DNA of 64,000 bases from Nemertoderma westbladi. Its lineage: Eukaryota; Xenacoelomorpha; Nemertodermatida; Nemertodermatidae. The position numbers and the translations under genes are program-made. The notes below the pieces were generated by a model. That model was not told where the DNA came from, did not search any database, and saw nothing but the letters and a program-made list of their open reading frames with translations. The stretch spans positions 62,001 to 126,000 of the forward strand of contig JAUCBJ010006629.1 in NCBI GenBank assembly GCA_032718475.1, read 5' to 3'. Within the stretch, counting starts at the first letter, position 1. Each line of letters begins with the position of its first letter. Of the stretch, positions 10,678-22,945 are shown piece by piece.

Positions 10678-12870
10678 TGCCGCCGAGCCACTGCATTGTA
10701 ATTAGTATAAGTCATAAATAACTCTGTCTGATATTTAAAGCGCGCCATCTAAAGGAGCTGTTGGTATTTCCCTGGAAATAAACATAGTTTTTGTAGATTA
10801 TATAGTAGAGATCAATCGAATAATACAAAGTAGCCTACTCCTCACTCTGGCCATAGACTTCAGTCTCCCAAACACAGTGGGTCATACGCCGCGCTAGACT
10901 GGCTTCTGCTGTGTTCATATTTTGTACGGGCTGTCAGACATTATAAGACACGTAAATTAACAGGTAGGTTAAACTGTTGCATTAGCATTGTGCTTGCATT
11001 TCCTTTAGGAAATGCGTTTCTAGTATAAACGGAGTTTTAGAGAATAAAATAAGATATTATCATTATTATTTGTTCCAACGGCCCCTCTAAGGACTGATTC
11101 AGATCAACTATTACAACCATGGGAACATTCAAAAATAAGAGAGTTGCCAGATTTCAACATCCGATTCAACATGTAGTAAGTATTATGTACCAACATGGTG
11201 TCGGTATAAATCAGTCACACCCCCCCCCCCCCCCCCCCCCCCCCTCCCAACCTCTAACCTTTATAATAATTATTATATCCTGCGTTGTGATGGAACCCAA
11301 TTATCATGACCATTCTACATTATTATCTTGGCAACATCCTATTGACTATTATTATTGTACTTCAGCCCCTATGACATCTCTAATACATTGGATCGCCGTA
11401 GCTGGATTATACAAATAATCTATTTTTTGGCATCTCCCATCGTTTCACAGATACCAAACGTGATTTGAATACATTGTGTATACTGTAGCTAGGTAGGCAA
11501 AGTAAACATTCTAATATAGCCAACAATTATTACTGATGCTACCTTATTGAATATAATATAGAGTGAAACGCCCCTTAATACAGAGTTTATTACTTATTGT
11601 CAATTCAGTTTTGCATTCTAATTATTAATTTAATTAATTATTTAATTAACAACAACCATACTATAACGCAACCAATATAACAGCTCAACAAACTAGAACA
11701 AAAAGGTTAGTAGTTTCCAGAATCAACACAAATCTGTGATATAGTTTATAATAATCATTATTAAATTACATTCATTAATGTTTATTGATCAGTTTTGTGC
11801 AAGTTGTCCACCCACCACCACTCATCTGCAAACTGAGACACCTGGAAGAACTACGACTACACTAACCAGTATACATTCACGGATACATTCCTCAGTTCTA
11901 GGAGGTAAATGGAAAAAGTTCATAGACTGTCTGCAAGTTTGGGTGTGAATTACATACTACTGACTAACTGGTTCCTCAAGTCTGATGTTTTATATGTTGC
12001 AAAATAGTTTGCAAAATATGCTGGTTTGTTCAGTGACTGGTGAGGTGTGGAACAGGAAGACTCCTCTCTCTTGGCTGTTAAGTATACAGCAGGCTGGGAA
12101 CACACTAACTCCCAAGGCTGAACACTACATTACATATCTATCCAACCTTATCTTTAATCCCAATAGATCTACCTCATACACATTTGTACACTAAACCTAC
12201 CATCGTTTTTGCATTCCTTCAGTAGAAATAAAATCAATTTGTAATATTATTATATTATATTTAGATTGTTCAACGATACACAAGATCGGATACAAAGTGT
12301 TTATAAACATTCCTCCCCCAGTTACCAACGTTCCGTGTTGTTCCATCTAATAACCTTCTGTTCCAGAACTTAACAACTGTAAATCAACCCAATGTAAGTT
12401 GTAATTTTGTTTTATATTTTATAATGTTACTTGTATTTTAGATGTGCGAGGTAATAGATTTAATTCAAAAATTGTAACATTACTCAACACCGTTAGTAAC
12501 AGCGAGTTGTTATTTAGCACTTTACAACTTTAGAGGCCATTACAGCAATGTATTGGCCTGTACATTTATTATTGCATTTGGTGTTATTGTTTACGTGGTA
12601 TCCCATGACGGCGTTAAGTAATGCCCACTAAGGGGGCATTACCTACCGGTAGGCGGGGTATAGCTATTAATAACCAGTAGGGCCTAGCTATATTATTATA
12701 ACATGGCTCCAAACGCCACCATAAATATAAGCTAAATTATTTATAACATAATTTATGTCAATTTTACAATTATTTATACAGCAACTAATATAATTTGTGC
12801 AGTTTCTATCACTTATAATATATATACAATCATTTCGTAATGTTAAAATTTTGGAATAGAATTACATACA
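10678..12870. other. Noncoding DNA with a C26 tract
   Basis: No gene can be supported. The stretch contains a C homopolymer of about 26 at 11220-11245 and AT-rich low-complexity sequence. Near 12625-12650 is a small hairpin (AATGCCC...GGGGGCATT). Confidence 0.45.
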
Positions 12871-12999
12871 TACTTGTTGCAAAGTACTTTACAGTGTTCT
12901 GATCCTCGTGGCTTTATTTTCACTCACTCACTAACGTTCGTTCGTGTAACAAAGCCACTCGGATCATCACACTGTAAAGTGCTACTTTAGACACAAGTA
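12871..12999. repeat. Foldback element with ~45-bp arms
   Basis: The left arm (12871-12915, TACTTGT...GTGGCTTT) is the imperfect reverse complement of the right arm (12951-12999, AAAGCCAC...ACAAGTA), around a ~35-nt loop rich in CACTCACTCA and CGTTCGTTCG. It could be a MITE or foldback; a microRNA-like precursor cannot be excluded. Confidence 0.8.
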
Positions 13000-13131
13000 T
13001 GTAAATAGTTTAATAAAATAATTAAAGCAATATTAATTAAGGTGATCGGTGTTGGTATACTGCAGGTATACCATAAATTAAACTGGAAAATCATATCTGA
13101 AACTATCTGAACCCAAACACTAAATAAATAT

Positions 13132-13193
13132 GGGACCGAATTTGTTTTAGGACCGAATTGTCCGGGACCGAATTGGCCGGGACCAAATTGTCC
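13132..13193. repeat. Half cluster of GGGACCGAATTGTCC units
   Basis: About four inverted-orientation units of the hairpin family without the matching direct arm, diverged by single bases and ending TCCAGTTCC. Confidence 0.8.
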
Positions 13194-13273
13194 AGTTCCT
13201 GATAGAAACATAATTCGATGCAAAAATAAAATACTATGAAAATTGAATAACAAATACTGTTAGCTACTTTAGG

Positions 13274-13453
13274 GTGCGTTCAGAAAGTATGTCACGCACA
13301 GGGGGGTCGAGCTTGCGTGACATTTTGTGACAAGGGGGAGGGGGGGGGGGGTCGAGCTGCGTGACATTATGTGAAAGGGGGGGGGGGGGGTCGAGCTTGC
13401 GTGACATTTTGTGACAGGGGGGGGGGGGGGGGTGTTGACTTTTGTGACGGTCA
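13274..13453. repeat. Three G-rich tandem units with GCGTGACATTTTGTGACA
   Basis: Three copies of a ~50-60-bp unit in which GTCGAGCTTGCGTGACATTT alternates with G tracts of 10-18. The left edge (GTGCGTTCAGAAAGTATGTC) resembles the terminus of a small DNA transposon. Tract lengths are likely unstable in sequencing. Confidence 0.75.
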
Positions 13454-13670
13454 CGGCGATGTTCTACGGTATGCTTTAATGTTAGCTTGACTTTGACTAA
13501 CACATTTGTAGATGAGTGGGAAACTTTAAGGAAAAAACAATAAACTCAATAACATTGAATTTAATCCCTAACATTAACAGGCCACCCCTGTCTAGTCTGC
13601 CTTGTACATGTACAGGACTGTACATTGAAGCTGCTAAAGTATGTATAGGCTTTTAGTAAGAACTACTTCA

Positions 13671-16600
13671 GTACAGGAGGATCTGTGGACGGTGTGGGAG
13701 ACGGAGTGGGAAGTACAGGAGGATCTGTGGAGAGTGTGGGAGGCGGAGTGGAAAGTACAGGAGGATCTGTGGACGGTGTGGGAGGCGGAGTGGGAAGTAC
13801 AGGAGGATCTTTGGAGGGTGTGGGAGGCGGAGTCGGAAGTACAGGAGGATCTTTGGAGGGTGTGGGAGGCGGAGACGGAAGTACATGAGGATCTGTGGAT
13901 GGTGTAGGAGACGGAGTGGGAGGTATGGGGGGATCTGTGGAGGGTGTAGGAGACGGAGTGGGAAGTACAGGAGGATCTTTGAAGGGTGTGGGAGGCGGAG
14001 TCGGAAGTACATGAGGATCTGTGGATGGTGTAGGAGACGGAGTGGGAGGTATGGGGGGATCTGTGGAGGGTGTAGGAGACGGAGTGGGAAGTACAGGAGG
14101 ATCTTTGGAGGGTGTGGGAGGCGGAGTCGGAAGTACATGAGGATCTGTGGATGGTGTAGGAGACGGAGTGGGAGGTATGGGGGGATCTGTGGAGGGTGTA
14201 GGAGACGGAGTGGGAAGTACAGGAGGATCTGTGGAGGGTGTGGAAGGCGGAGTGGGAAGTACAGGAGGATCTTTGGAGGGTGTGGGAGACGGAGTGAAAA
14301 GTACAGGAGGATCTGTGGACGGTGTTTTTTTTTTGTTGACAAGCCGGCACAGCATTCTTAAAAATGCAGCTGCAATGCAGCATGCCGATCCTAGTAGTAG
14401 TGGACGGTGTGGGAGACGGAGTGGGAAGTACAGGAAGATCTGTGGACGGTGTGGGAGACGGAGTGGGAAGTACAGGAGGATCTTTGGAGGGTGTGGGAGA
14501 CGGAGTGGGAGCTATGGGGGGATCTGTGGAGGGTGTGGGCGACGGAGTGGGAAGTACAGGAGGATCTTTGGAGGGTGTGGGAGGCGGAGTCGGAAGTATG
14601 GGGGATCTGTGGATGGTGTAGGAGACGGAGTGGGAGGTATGGGGGGATCTGTGGAGGGTGTAGTAGACGGAGTGGGAAGTACAGGAGGAGCTTTGGAGGG
14701 TGTGGGAGACGGAGTGGAAAGTACAGGAGGATCTGTGTACGGTGTGGGAGACGGAGTGGGGAGTACAGGAGGATCTTTGGAGGGTGTGGGAGACGGAGTG
14801 GGAGGTATGGGGGGATCTGTGGAGGGTGTGGGAGACGGAGTGGGAAGTACAGGAGGATCTTTGGAGGGTGTGGGAGGCGGAGTCGGAAGTATGGGGGGAT
14901 CTGTGGATGGTGTAGGAGACGGAGTGGGAGGTATGGGGGGATCTGTGGAGGGTGTGGGAGGCGAAGTGGGAAGTATGGGGGGATCTGTGGACGGTGTGGG
15001 AGACGGAGTGGGAAGTACGGAGGTCTTGGAGGGTGTGGGAGCGGGTGGGAAGTACAGGAGGATCTTGGAGGTGTGGGACGGGTGGGAGTATGGGGGGATC
15101 TGTGGACGGTGTGGGAGACGGAGTGGGAAGTACAGGAGGATCTTTGGAGGGTGTGGGAGGCGGTGTCGGAAGTATGGGGGGATCTGTGGATGGTGTAGGA
15201 GACGGAGTGGGAGGTATGGGGGGATCTGTGGAGTGGTGTAGGAGACGGAGTGGGAAATACAGGAGGATCTTTGGGGGGTGTGGGAGGCGGAGTCGGAAAT
15301 ATGGGGGGATCTGTGGATGGTGTAGGAGACGGAGTGGGAGGTATGGGGGGACCTGTGGACGGTGTGGGAGACGGAGTGGGAAGTACAGGAGGATCTTTGG
15401 AGGGTGTGGGAGGCGGTGTGGGAAGTATGGGGGGATCTGTGGATGGTGTAGGAGACGGAGTGGGAGGTATGGGGGGATCTGTGGATGGTGTAGGAGACGG
15501 AGTGGGAAATACAGGAGGATCTTTGGAGGGTGTAGGAGACGGAGTGGGAAGTACAGGAGGGTCTGTGGATGGTGTAGGAGACGGAGTGGGAGGTATGGCG
15601 GGATCTGTGGACGGCGTGGGAGACGGAGTGGGAAGTACAGGAGGATCTTTGGAGGGTGTGGGAGGCGGTGCGGGAAGTATGGGGGGATCTGTGGATGGTG
15701 TGGGAGACGGAGTGGGAGGTATGGGGGGATCTGTGGAGGGTGTGGGAGGCGAAGTGGGAAGTATGGGGGGATCTGTGGACGGTGTGGGAGACAGAGTGGG
15801 AAATACAGGAGGATCTTTGGAGGGTGTGGAAGGCGGTGTGGGAAGTATGGGGGGATCTGTGGATGGTGTAGAAGACGGAGTGGGAGGTATGGGGGGATCT
15901 GTGGAGTGTGTAGGAGACGGAGTGGGAAATACAGGAGGATCTTTGGGGGGTGTGGGAGGCGGAGTCGGAAATATGGGGGGATCTGTGGATGGTGTAGGAG
16001 ACGGAGTGGGAGGTATGGGGGGACCTGTGGACGGTGTGGGAGACGGAGTGGGAAGTACAGGAGGATCTTTGGAGGGTGTGGGAGGCGGTGTGGGAAGTAT
16101 GGGGGGATCTGTGGATGGTGTAGGAGACGGAGTGGGAGGTATGGGGGGATCTGTGGATGGTGTAGGAGACGGAGTGGGAAATACAGGAGGATCTTTGGAG
16201 GGTGTGGGAGGCGGAGTCGGAAGTACATGGAGGGATCTGTGGATGGTGTAGGAGACGGAGTGGGAGGTATGGGGGGATCTGTGGACGGTGTGGGAGACGG
16301 AGTGGGAAGTACAGGAGGATCTTTGGAGGGTGTGGGAGGCGGTGTGGGAAGTATGGGGGATCTGTGGATGGTGTAGGAGACGGAGTGGGAGGTATGGGGG
16401 GATCTGTGGATGGTGTAGGAGACGGAGTGGGAAATACAGGAGGATCTTTGGAGGGTGTAGGAGACGGAGTGGGAAGTACAGGAGGGTCTGTGGATAGTGT
16501 AGGAGACGGAGTGGGAAGTACAGGAGGGTCTGTGGATGGTGTAGTAGACGGAGTGGGAAGTACAGGAGGAGCTTTGGAGGGTGTGGGAGACGGAGTGGAA

Positions 16601-19600
16601 AGTACAGGAGGATCTGTGTACGGTGTGGGAGACGGAGTGGGGAGTGCAGGAGGATCTTTGGAGGGTGTGGGAGAAGGAGTGGGAGGTATGGGGGGATCTG
16701 TGGAGGGTGTGGGAGACGGAGTGGGAATGACAGGAGGATCTTTGGATGGTGTAGAAGACGGAGTGGGAGGTATGGGGGGATCTGTGGAGTGTGTAGGAGA
16801 CGGAGTGGGAAATACAGGAGGATCTTTGGGGGGTGTGGGAGGCGGAGTCGGAAATATGGGGGATCTGTGGATGGTGTAGGAGACGGAGTGGGAGGTATGG
16901 GGGGACCTGTGGACGGTGTGGGAGACGGAGTGGGAAGTACAGTAGGATCTTTGGAGGGTGTGGGAGGCGGTGTGGGAAGTATGGGGGGATCTGTGGATGG
17001 TGTAGGAGACGGAGTGGGAAATACAGGAGGATCTTTGGAGGGTGTAGGAGACGGAGTGGGAAGTACAGGAGGGTCTGTGGATGGTGTAGGAGACGGAGTG
17101 GGAGGTATGGCGGGATCTGTGGACGGCGTGGGAGACGGAGTGGGAAGTACAGGAGGATCTTTGGAGGGTGTGGGAGGCGGTGCGGGAAGTATGGGGGGAT
17201 CTGTGGATGGTGTGGGAGACGGAGTGGGAGGTATGGGGGGATCTGTGGAAGGTGTGGGAGACGGAGTGGGAAGTACAGGAGGATCTTTGGAGGGTATGGG
17301 AGGTGGAGTCGGAAGTATGGGGGGATCTGTGGATGGTGTAGGAGACGGAGTGGGAGTATGGGGGGAAGTGTGGAGGGTGTGGGAGGCGAAGTGGGAAGTA
17401 TGGGGGGATCTGTGGACGGTGTGGGAGACGGAGTGGGAAGTACAGGAGGATCTTTGGAGGGTGTGGGAGGCGGTGTGGGAAGTATGGGGGGATCTGTGGA
17501 TGGTGTAGAAGACGGAGTGGGAGGTATGGGGGGATCTGTGGATGGTGTAGGAGACGGAGTGGGAAATACAGGAGGATCTTTGGGGGGTGTGGGAGGCGGA
17601 GTCGGAAATATGGGGGGATCTGTGGATGGTGTAGGAGACGGAGTGGGAGGTATGGGGGGATCTGTGGACGGCGTGGGAGACGGAGTGGGAAGTACAGGAG
17701 GATCTTTGGAGGGTGTGGGAGGCGGTGCGGGAAGTATGGGGGGATCTGTGGATGGTGTGGGAGACGGAGTGGGAGGTATGGGGGGATCTGTGGAAGGTGT
17801 GGGAGATGGAGTGGGAAGTACAGGAGGATCTTTGGAGGGTATGGGAGGCGGAGTCGGAAGTATGGGGGGATCTGTGGATGGTGTAGGAGACGGAGTGGGA
17901 GGTATGGGGGGATCTGTGGAAGGTGTGGGAGGCGGTGTGGGAAGTATGGGGGGATCTGTGGAGTGTGTAGGAGACGGAGTGGGAAATACAGGAGGATCTT
18001 TGGGGGGTGTGGGAGGCGGAGTCGGAAATATGGGGGGATCTGTGGATGGTGTAGGAGACGGAGTGGGAGGTATGGGGGGACCTGTGGACGGTGTGGGAGA
18101 CGGAGTGGGAAGTACAGGAGGATCTTTGGAGGGTGTGGGAGGCGGTGTGGGAAGTATGGGGGGATCTGTGGATGGTGTAGGAGACGGAGTGGGAGGTATG
18201 GGGGGATCTGTGGATGGTGTAGGAGACGGAGTGGGAAATACAGGAGGATCTTTGGAGGGTGTAGGAGACGGAGTGGGAAGTACAGGAGGGTCTGTGAATG
18301 GTGTAGGAGACGGAGTGGGAGGTATGGCGGGATCTGTGGACGGCGTGGGAGACGGAGTGGGAAGTACAGGAGGATCTTTGGAGGGTGTGGGAGGCGGTGC
18401 GGGAAGTATGGGGGGATCTGTGGATGGTGTGGGAGACGGAGTGGGAGGTATGGGGGGATCTGTGGAAGGTGTGGGAGACGGAGTGGGAAGTACAGGAGGA
18501 TCTTTGGAGGGTATGGGAGGCGGAGTCGGAAGTATGGGGGGATCTGTGGATGGTGTAGGAGACGGAGTGGGAGGTATGGGGGGATCTGTGGAGGGTGTGG
18601 GAGGCGAAGTGGGAAGTATGGGGGGATCTGTGGACGGTGTGGGAGACGGGGTGGGAAGTACAGGAGGATCTTTGGAGGGTGTGGGAGGCGGTGTGGGAAG
18701 TATGGGGGGATCTGTGGATGGTGTAGGAGACGGAGTGGGAGGTATGGGGGGATCTGTGGATGGTGTAGGAGACGGAGTGGGAAATACAGGAGGATCTTTG
18801 GGGGGTGTGGGAGGCGGAGTCGGAAATATGGGGGGATCTGTGGATGGTGTAGGAGACGGAGTGGGAGGTATGGGGGGACCTGTGGACGGTGTGGGAGACG
18901 GAGTGGCAAGTACAGGAGGATCTTTGGAGGGTGTGGGAGGCGGTGTGGGACGTATGGGGGGATCTGTGGATGGTGTAGGAGACGGAGTGGGAAGTACAGG
19001 AGGATCTTTGGAGGGTGTGGGAGGCGGAGTCGGAAGTATGGGTGGATCTGTGGATGGTGTAGGAGACGGAGTGGGAGGTATGGGGGGGTCTGTGGAGTGT
19101 GTAGGAGACGGAGTGGGAAATACAGGAGGATCTTTGGGGGGTGTGGGAGGCGGAGTCGGAAATATGGGGGGATCTGTGGATGGTGTAGGAGACGGAGTGG
19201 GAGGTATGGGGGGACCTGTGGACGGTGTGGGAGACGGAGTGGGAAGTACAGGAGGATCTTTGGAGGGTGTGGGAGGCGGTGTGGGAAGTATGGGGGATCT
19301 GTGGATGGTGTAGGAGACGGAGTGGGAGGTATGGGGGGATCTGTGGATGGTGTAGGAGACGGAGTGGGAAATACAGGAGGATCTTTGGAGGGTGTAGGAG
19401 ACGGAGTGGGAAGTACAGGAGGGTCTGTGGATGGTGTAGGAGACGGAGTGGGAGGTATGGCGGGATCTGTGGACGGCGTGGGAGACGGAGTGGGAAGTAC
19501 AGGAGGATCTTTGGAGGGTGTGGGAGGCGGTGCGGGAAGTATGGGGGGATCTGTGGATGGTGTGGGAGACGGAGTGGGAGGTATGGGGGGATCTGTGGAG

Positions 19601-20613
19601 GGTGTAGGAGATGGAGTGGGAGGTATGGGGGGATCTGTGGAGGGTGTGGGAGGCGAAGTGGGAAGTATGGGGGGATCTGTGGACGGTGTGGGAGACGGAG
19701 TGGGAAATACAGGAGGATCTTTGGAGGGTGTGGAAGGCGGTGTAGGAAGTATGGGGGGATCTGTGGATGGTGTCGAAGACGGAGTGGGAGGTATGGGGGG
19801 ATCTGTGGAGTGTGTAGGAGACGGAGTGGGAAATACAGGAGGATCTTTGGGGGGTGTGGGAGGCGGAGTCGGAAATATGGGGGGATCTGTGGATGGTGTA
19901 GGAGACGGAGTGGGAGGTATGGGGGGACCTGTGGACGGTGTGGGAGACGGAGTGGGAAGTACAGGAGGATCTTTGGAGGGTGTGGGAGGCGGTGTGGGAA
20001 GTATGGGGGGATCTGTGGATGGTGTAGGAGACGGAGTGGGAGGTATGGGGGGATCTGTGGATGGTGTAGGAGACGGAGTGGGAGGTATGGGGGGGTCTGT
20101 GGAGTGTGTAGGAGACGGAGTGGGAAATACAGGAGGATCTTTGGGGGGTGTGGGAGGCGGAGTCGGAAATATGGGGGGATCTGTGGATGGTGTAGGAGAC
20201 GGAGTGGGAGGTATGGGGGGACCTGTGGACGGTGTGGGAGACGGAGTGGGAAGTACAGGAGGATCTTTGGAGGGTGTGGGAGGCGGTGTGGGAAGTATGG
20301 GGGGATCTGTGGATGGTGTAGGAGACGGAGTGGGAGGTATGGGGGGATCTGTGGATGGTGTAGGAGACGGAGTGGGAAATACAGGAGGATCTTTGGAGGG
20401 TGTAGGAGACGGAGTGGGAAGTACAGGAGGGTCTGTGGATGGTGTAGGAGACGGAGTGGGAGGTATGGCGGGATCTGTGGACGGCGTGGGAGACGGAGTG
20501 GGAAGTACAGGAGGATCTTTGGAGGGTGTGGGAGGCGGTGCGGGAAGTATGGGGGATCTGTGGATGGTGTGGGAGACGGAGTGGGAGGTATGGGGGGATC
20601 TGTGGAAGGGGTG
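13671..20613. repeat. 42-bp minisatellite, array 2 (about 163 units) with higher-order structure
   Basis: Same 42-bp unit as array 1. Variants (GGATCTTTGG, GGAAATACAGG, GGAGTCGGAAG, GGTATGGCGGG) recur in fixed order. The marker ATGGCGGGATCTGTGGACGG appears near 15597, 17107, 18325, 19457 and 20467, so blocks of roughly 24-36 units have been duplicated. Frames stay open for up to 2334 codons on the minus strand, in all three frames, which is a consequence of the 42-bp period. One foreign insertion lies at 14326-14400. Confidence 0.95.
14326..14400 (-). repeat. Small retroposon-like hairpin sequence inside the minisatellite, copy 1
   Basis: A block with GCCGGCACAGCATTCTT and AATGCAGCATGCCGATC interrupts a 42-bp unit. 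Its left end is a run of nine T, a poly(A) tail if read on the minus strand. An 11-bp direct repeat (GTGGACGGTGT at 14315-14325 and 14400-14410) flanks it. The core recurs at 24932-24987. Confidence 0.8.
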
Positions 20614-20627
20614 TATCCGCATCCGGG

Positions 20628-20649
20628 TTTGTCCGCATATGCGGACAAA
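20628..20649. repeat. Perfect 22-bp palindrome at the array end
   Basis: A palindrome centred on GTCCGCATATGCGGAC, followed closely by TCCGCATTTTGCGGA at about 20663. Both lie exactly at the border between minisatellite and tail; the array-1 border keeps only the TTTTGCAGATAAAAAG part. Confidence 0.85.
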
Positions 20650-20789
20650 AAAGTATTTTATGTCCGCATTTTGCGGATAAAAAGTGAATTTTTTAATGAA
20701 TAACTAGTAAAAAAACACTAGTTACCGTAGAAAAATATATACTAAGGTTGAGAACATTCACCATTATAGTACCAATTTAATTTGGTTCA

Positions 20790-20850
20790 GGACAATTCGG
20801 TCCCATAACACAAAATAAATGGGACCGAATTGTCCGGGACCGAATTGTCC
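20790..20850. repeat. Hairpin cluster: one direct and two inverted GGACAATTCGGTCCC units
   Basis: Same organisation as 9454-9529 but one direct unit fewer, so unit number changes between otherwise near-identical copies. Confidence 0.9.
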
Positions 20851-20911
20851 TGCTTCCATTTTTACATGTAGTTATAAAGTTGGAAACAATTTCTATTAAT
20901 AACAAATTTAT

Positions 20912-21950
20912 ATTGCTCTATGCTTAACCCTTGGGCAGGAACACCCTCAGGCTTCGCGCTCGGGTTGTTTCCTGCCCGCGGGTTAAATAACGGGGAAAAT
21001 AACTAACTTCTGGGGAATAAGTAAGTTGTTACACATTTATTATGGTATGCATTTCGATTATTTTTGTCCCTTAACAACTATTTACAGATTCTAAAAGGGC
21101 ATTGTTTGGGGGAAGAGTTTACAAAATGGGGCTTGGAAAGTTTTGGGGGTGTTTATATTGATTTTTCCCAAGGGAATTGGAAAATTTTCGGTGTGTTTCA
21201 CTTTAATTCATTAATTGCATAGGTGTTATTTTGCCCAAGGGAATAATAACACCCAAGCTCCAAGGTAAAACATTACTGTGTCATGTGTGTTGTACAGCTC
21301 TAGGCTTAATTCATCCAATCGCCGTAAGATTCGATCATCAAAAATCACCCGAATTTGTTAGTAAAAATTGATGTCAAACTTATTTAAATTGTTTACTTTC
21401 TAAAATTTCTATATTTTCCTATGTTGGCCGCTAGGGGTAACATATTGCATAAACTTCAAATTGGATATATAACTAAATTGGCTGAATTAATTGAATAGTA
21501 TTTTTGGTGGACAAGTCATGTATCCATTACCCACAGACGGTATTGTTCACATTAAATACATTTTATTAGTATAATTAAGAATTTAGTACATAGGAAAATA
21601 AAAGTTACAACTTTTTTCCACTATACTCGAGTTATTTTATTTCCCGAGCGCCAGCGAAGTTAATAAAGGGTCGAGAGAATATTGAAAAAAATGTGCTAGG
21701 CCCTACGTTTTTTGCATGAAATACAAAAGTAGTTGGTGGTCTGAATGCCTGATTTGCACCTGATGTGACACACAACAGACCTAAGACGAGTACAGCAGCA
21801 TTACCGGTTCCTATGTTTGTATGTCAGTATGTAACACTTCACTACTTCTAAGAGGGAATAACATGGTTATTTTGCCCTACTAGGGCAAAATAACTTTTAT
21901 GGCCGTAGCCCAGCATTAGAGATAGTTATAATCCCGCTAATAAATGTGTA
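20912..21950. mobile_element. ~1.04-kb insertion absent from the other tail copy
   Basis: The empty site is visible at about 9590 in the first tail copy. The insert starts with a strong hairpin (20925-20985, arms TAACCC(TT/GC)GGGCAGGAA), holds TTGTTACACATTTATTA near 21029 and its inverse TAATAAATGTGTAACAAA near its end, and contains a 29-bp near-perfect palindrome (21866-21894). No coding capacity was seen. Probably a non-autonomous transposon. Confidence 0.65.
21866..21894. repeat. 29-bp palindrome in the 1-kb insertion
   Basis: GTTATTTTGCCCTA, one central base, then its exact reverse complement. A similar TTATTTTACC/GGTAAAATAA pair lies at about 46818-46845 in the BEL element. Confidence 0.85.
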
Positions 21951-22440
21951 ACAAATAAAATTGTACTTTTATAGCTAATAGGAATAGAACAGTTGTTAAC
22001 AATAAAACAGGGGTAATATTGAAGGGGCACTTTTACATAGCCCGATGTGTGAGGCGTTTTTTTTTTAATTTTGCAGCATTTTTTCAATAAATTTTTTAGA
22101 GATTTTAAATGGTAGCTGACTGTAGAACAATTATAATATTATGTTCAAATAAAATAAAACAAGTCGGCAATTGAATCAAATAAACCATCGAAATGAACAC
22201 TAATTAATTTTTGATAATATTTTTTTAAATGTTCAAGAAAAATGTCAGCTATTTGTTATTGAAAAAATTATGTTCTAGAACAAATATTTAATAATAAAAA
22301 CTTTTTTTTCCCGAGAAAAAAAACAAGGTTTGTATTAAAATAAACCATAAACCTGTAAAACACGAGAAATAAGTTGTCACAAGCGATTGAACTATTGAAA
22401 GGATTTCAAATTTTGGTGCCGCACCAAAATTTGGCCCACC

Positions 22441-22945
22441 GAGGAAAACAAGTTTGAAATTTCTAAATTAATTTATATGAATTCCTAATATCTAATTGCA
22501 AACTAATTCCATCCAATTAATCCATCTAATTCCTGCAAAATAAACTAAATAAATTTTAGTTTGAAAAGGTTTTCTTCCGTATATTTATTAAATACCAAAC
22601 CTTATACTAACTACGGTATGTAGCACAAATACTGGATGTTCAATATTCATGTTCTAGAACATATTTATTTTGTTCTAGAACATTTTATTTAAACTAACTA
22701 GTTGTCGCTACTTTTTAATCTCCTAGAACAAGTTCGTTATCAATTAAGGTTCTAGAACACTTTGTTTTACTGTAACATTAAAAATAAATTAAATATTATA
22801 TTGATCGTTTATACAAACCGAATAAATAAAAACAGCTAGTAAATAATTACTGGCTACGCTGACTATCTAATAACAATTACTAGCGCTGTAATACTTATTA
22901 GTACTTTAGCAATTTAGCGGCAATTTACTTTATTTTATCTTTTAG
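22441..22945. other. Noncoding DNA upstream of the WD40 exon
   Basis: AT-rich, with several GTTCTAGAAC boxes near 22650-22760. It ends in a good splice acceptor: pyrimidine-rich TTTATTTTATCTTTTAG at 22945. Confidence 0.5.

Larger units (their letters stand above)
20665..22440. repeat. Duplicated tail following minisatellite array 2
   Basis: Second copy of the tail seen at 9331-10060, including the hairpin cluster at 20790-20850 and the shared end around AGTTGTCACAAG. It differs by a ~1-kb extra block at 20912-21950 and by small indels. Confidence 0.9.

Noticed and set aside
10503-10748. 81-codon ORF as a gene
   Set aside because: Most of it is the GC-rich dispersed segment shared with 28586-28742; better explained as a repeat.
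11119-11418. 99-codon ORF with poly-proline
   Set aside because: Depends on a C26 homopolymer; composition otherwise noncoding.
13634-20648. ORFs of 2334, 2085 and 2036 codons (and many plus-strand ones) as genes
   Set aside because: They are overlapping frames of one 42-bp stop-free minisatellite. All frames are open, no start context or non-repetitive domain is present.
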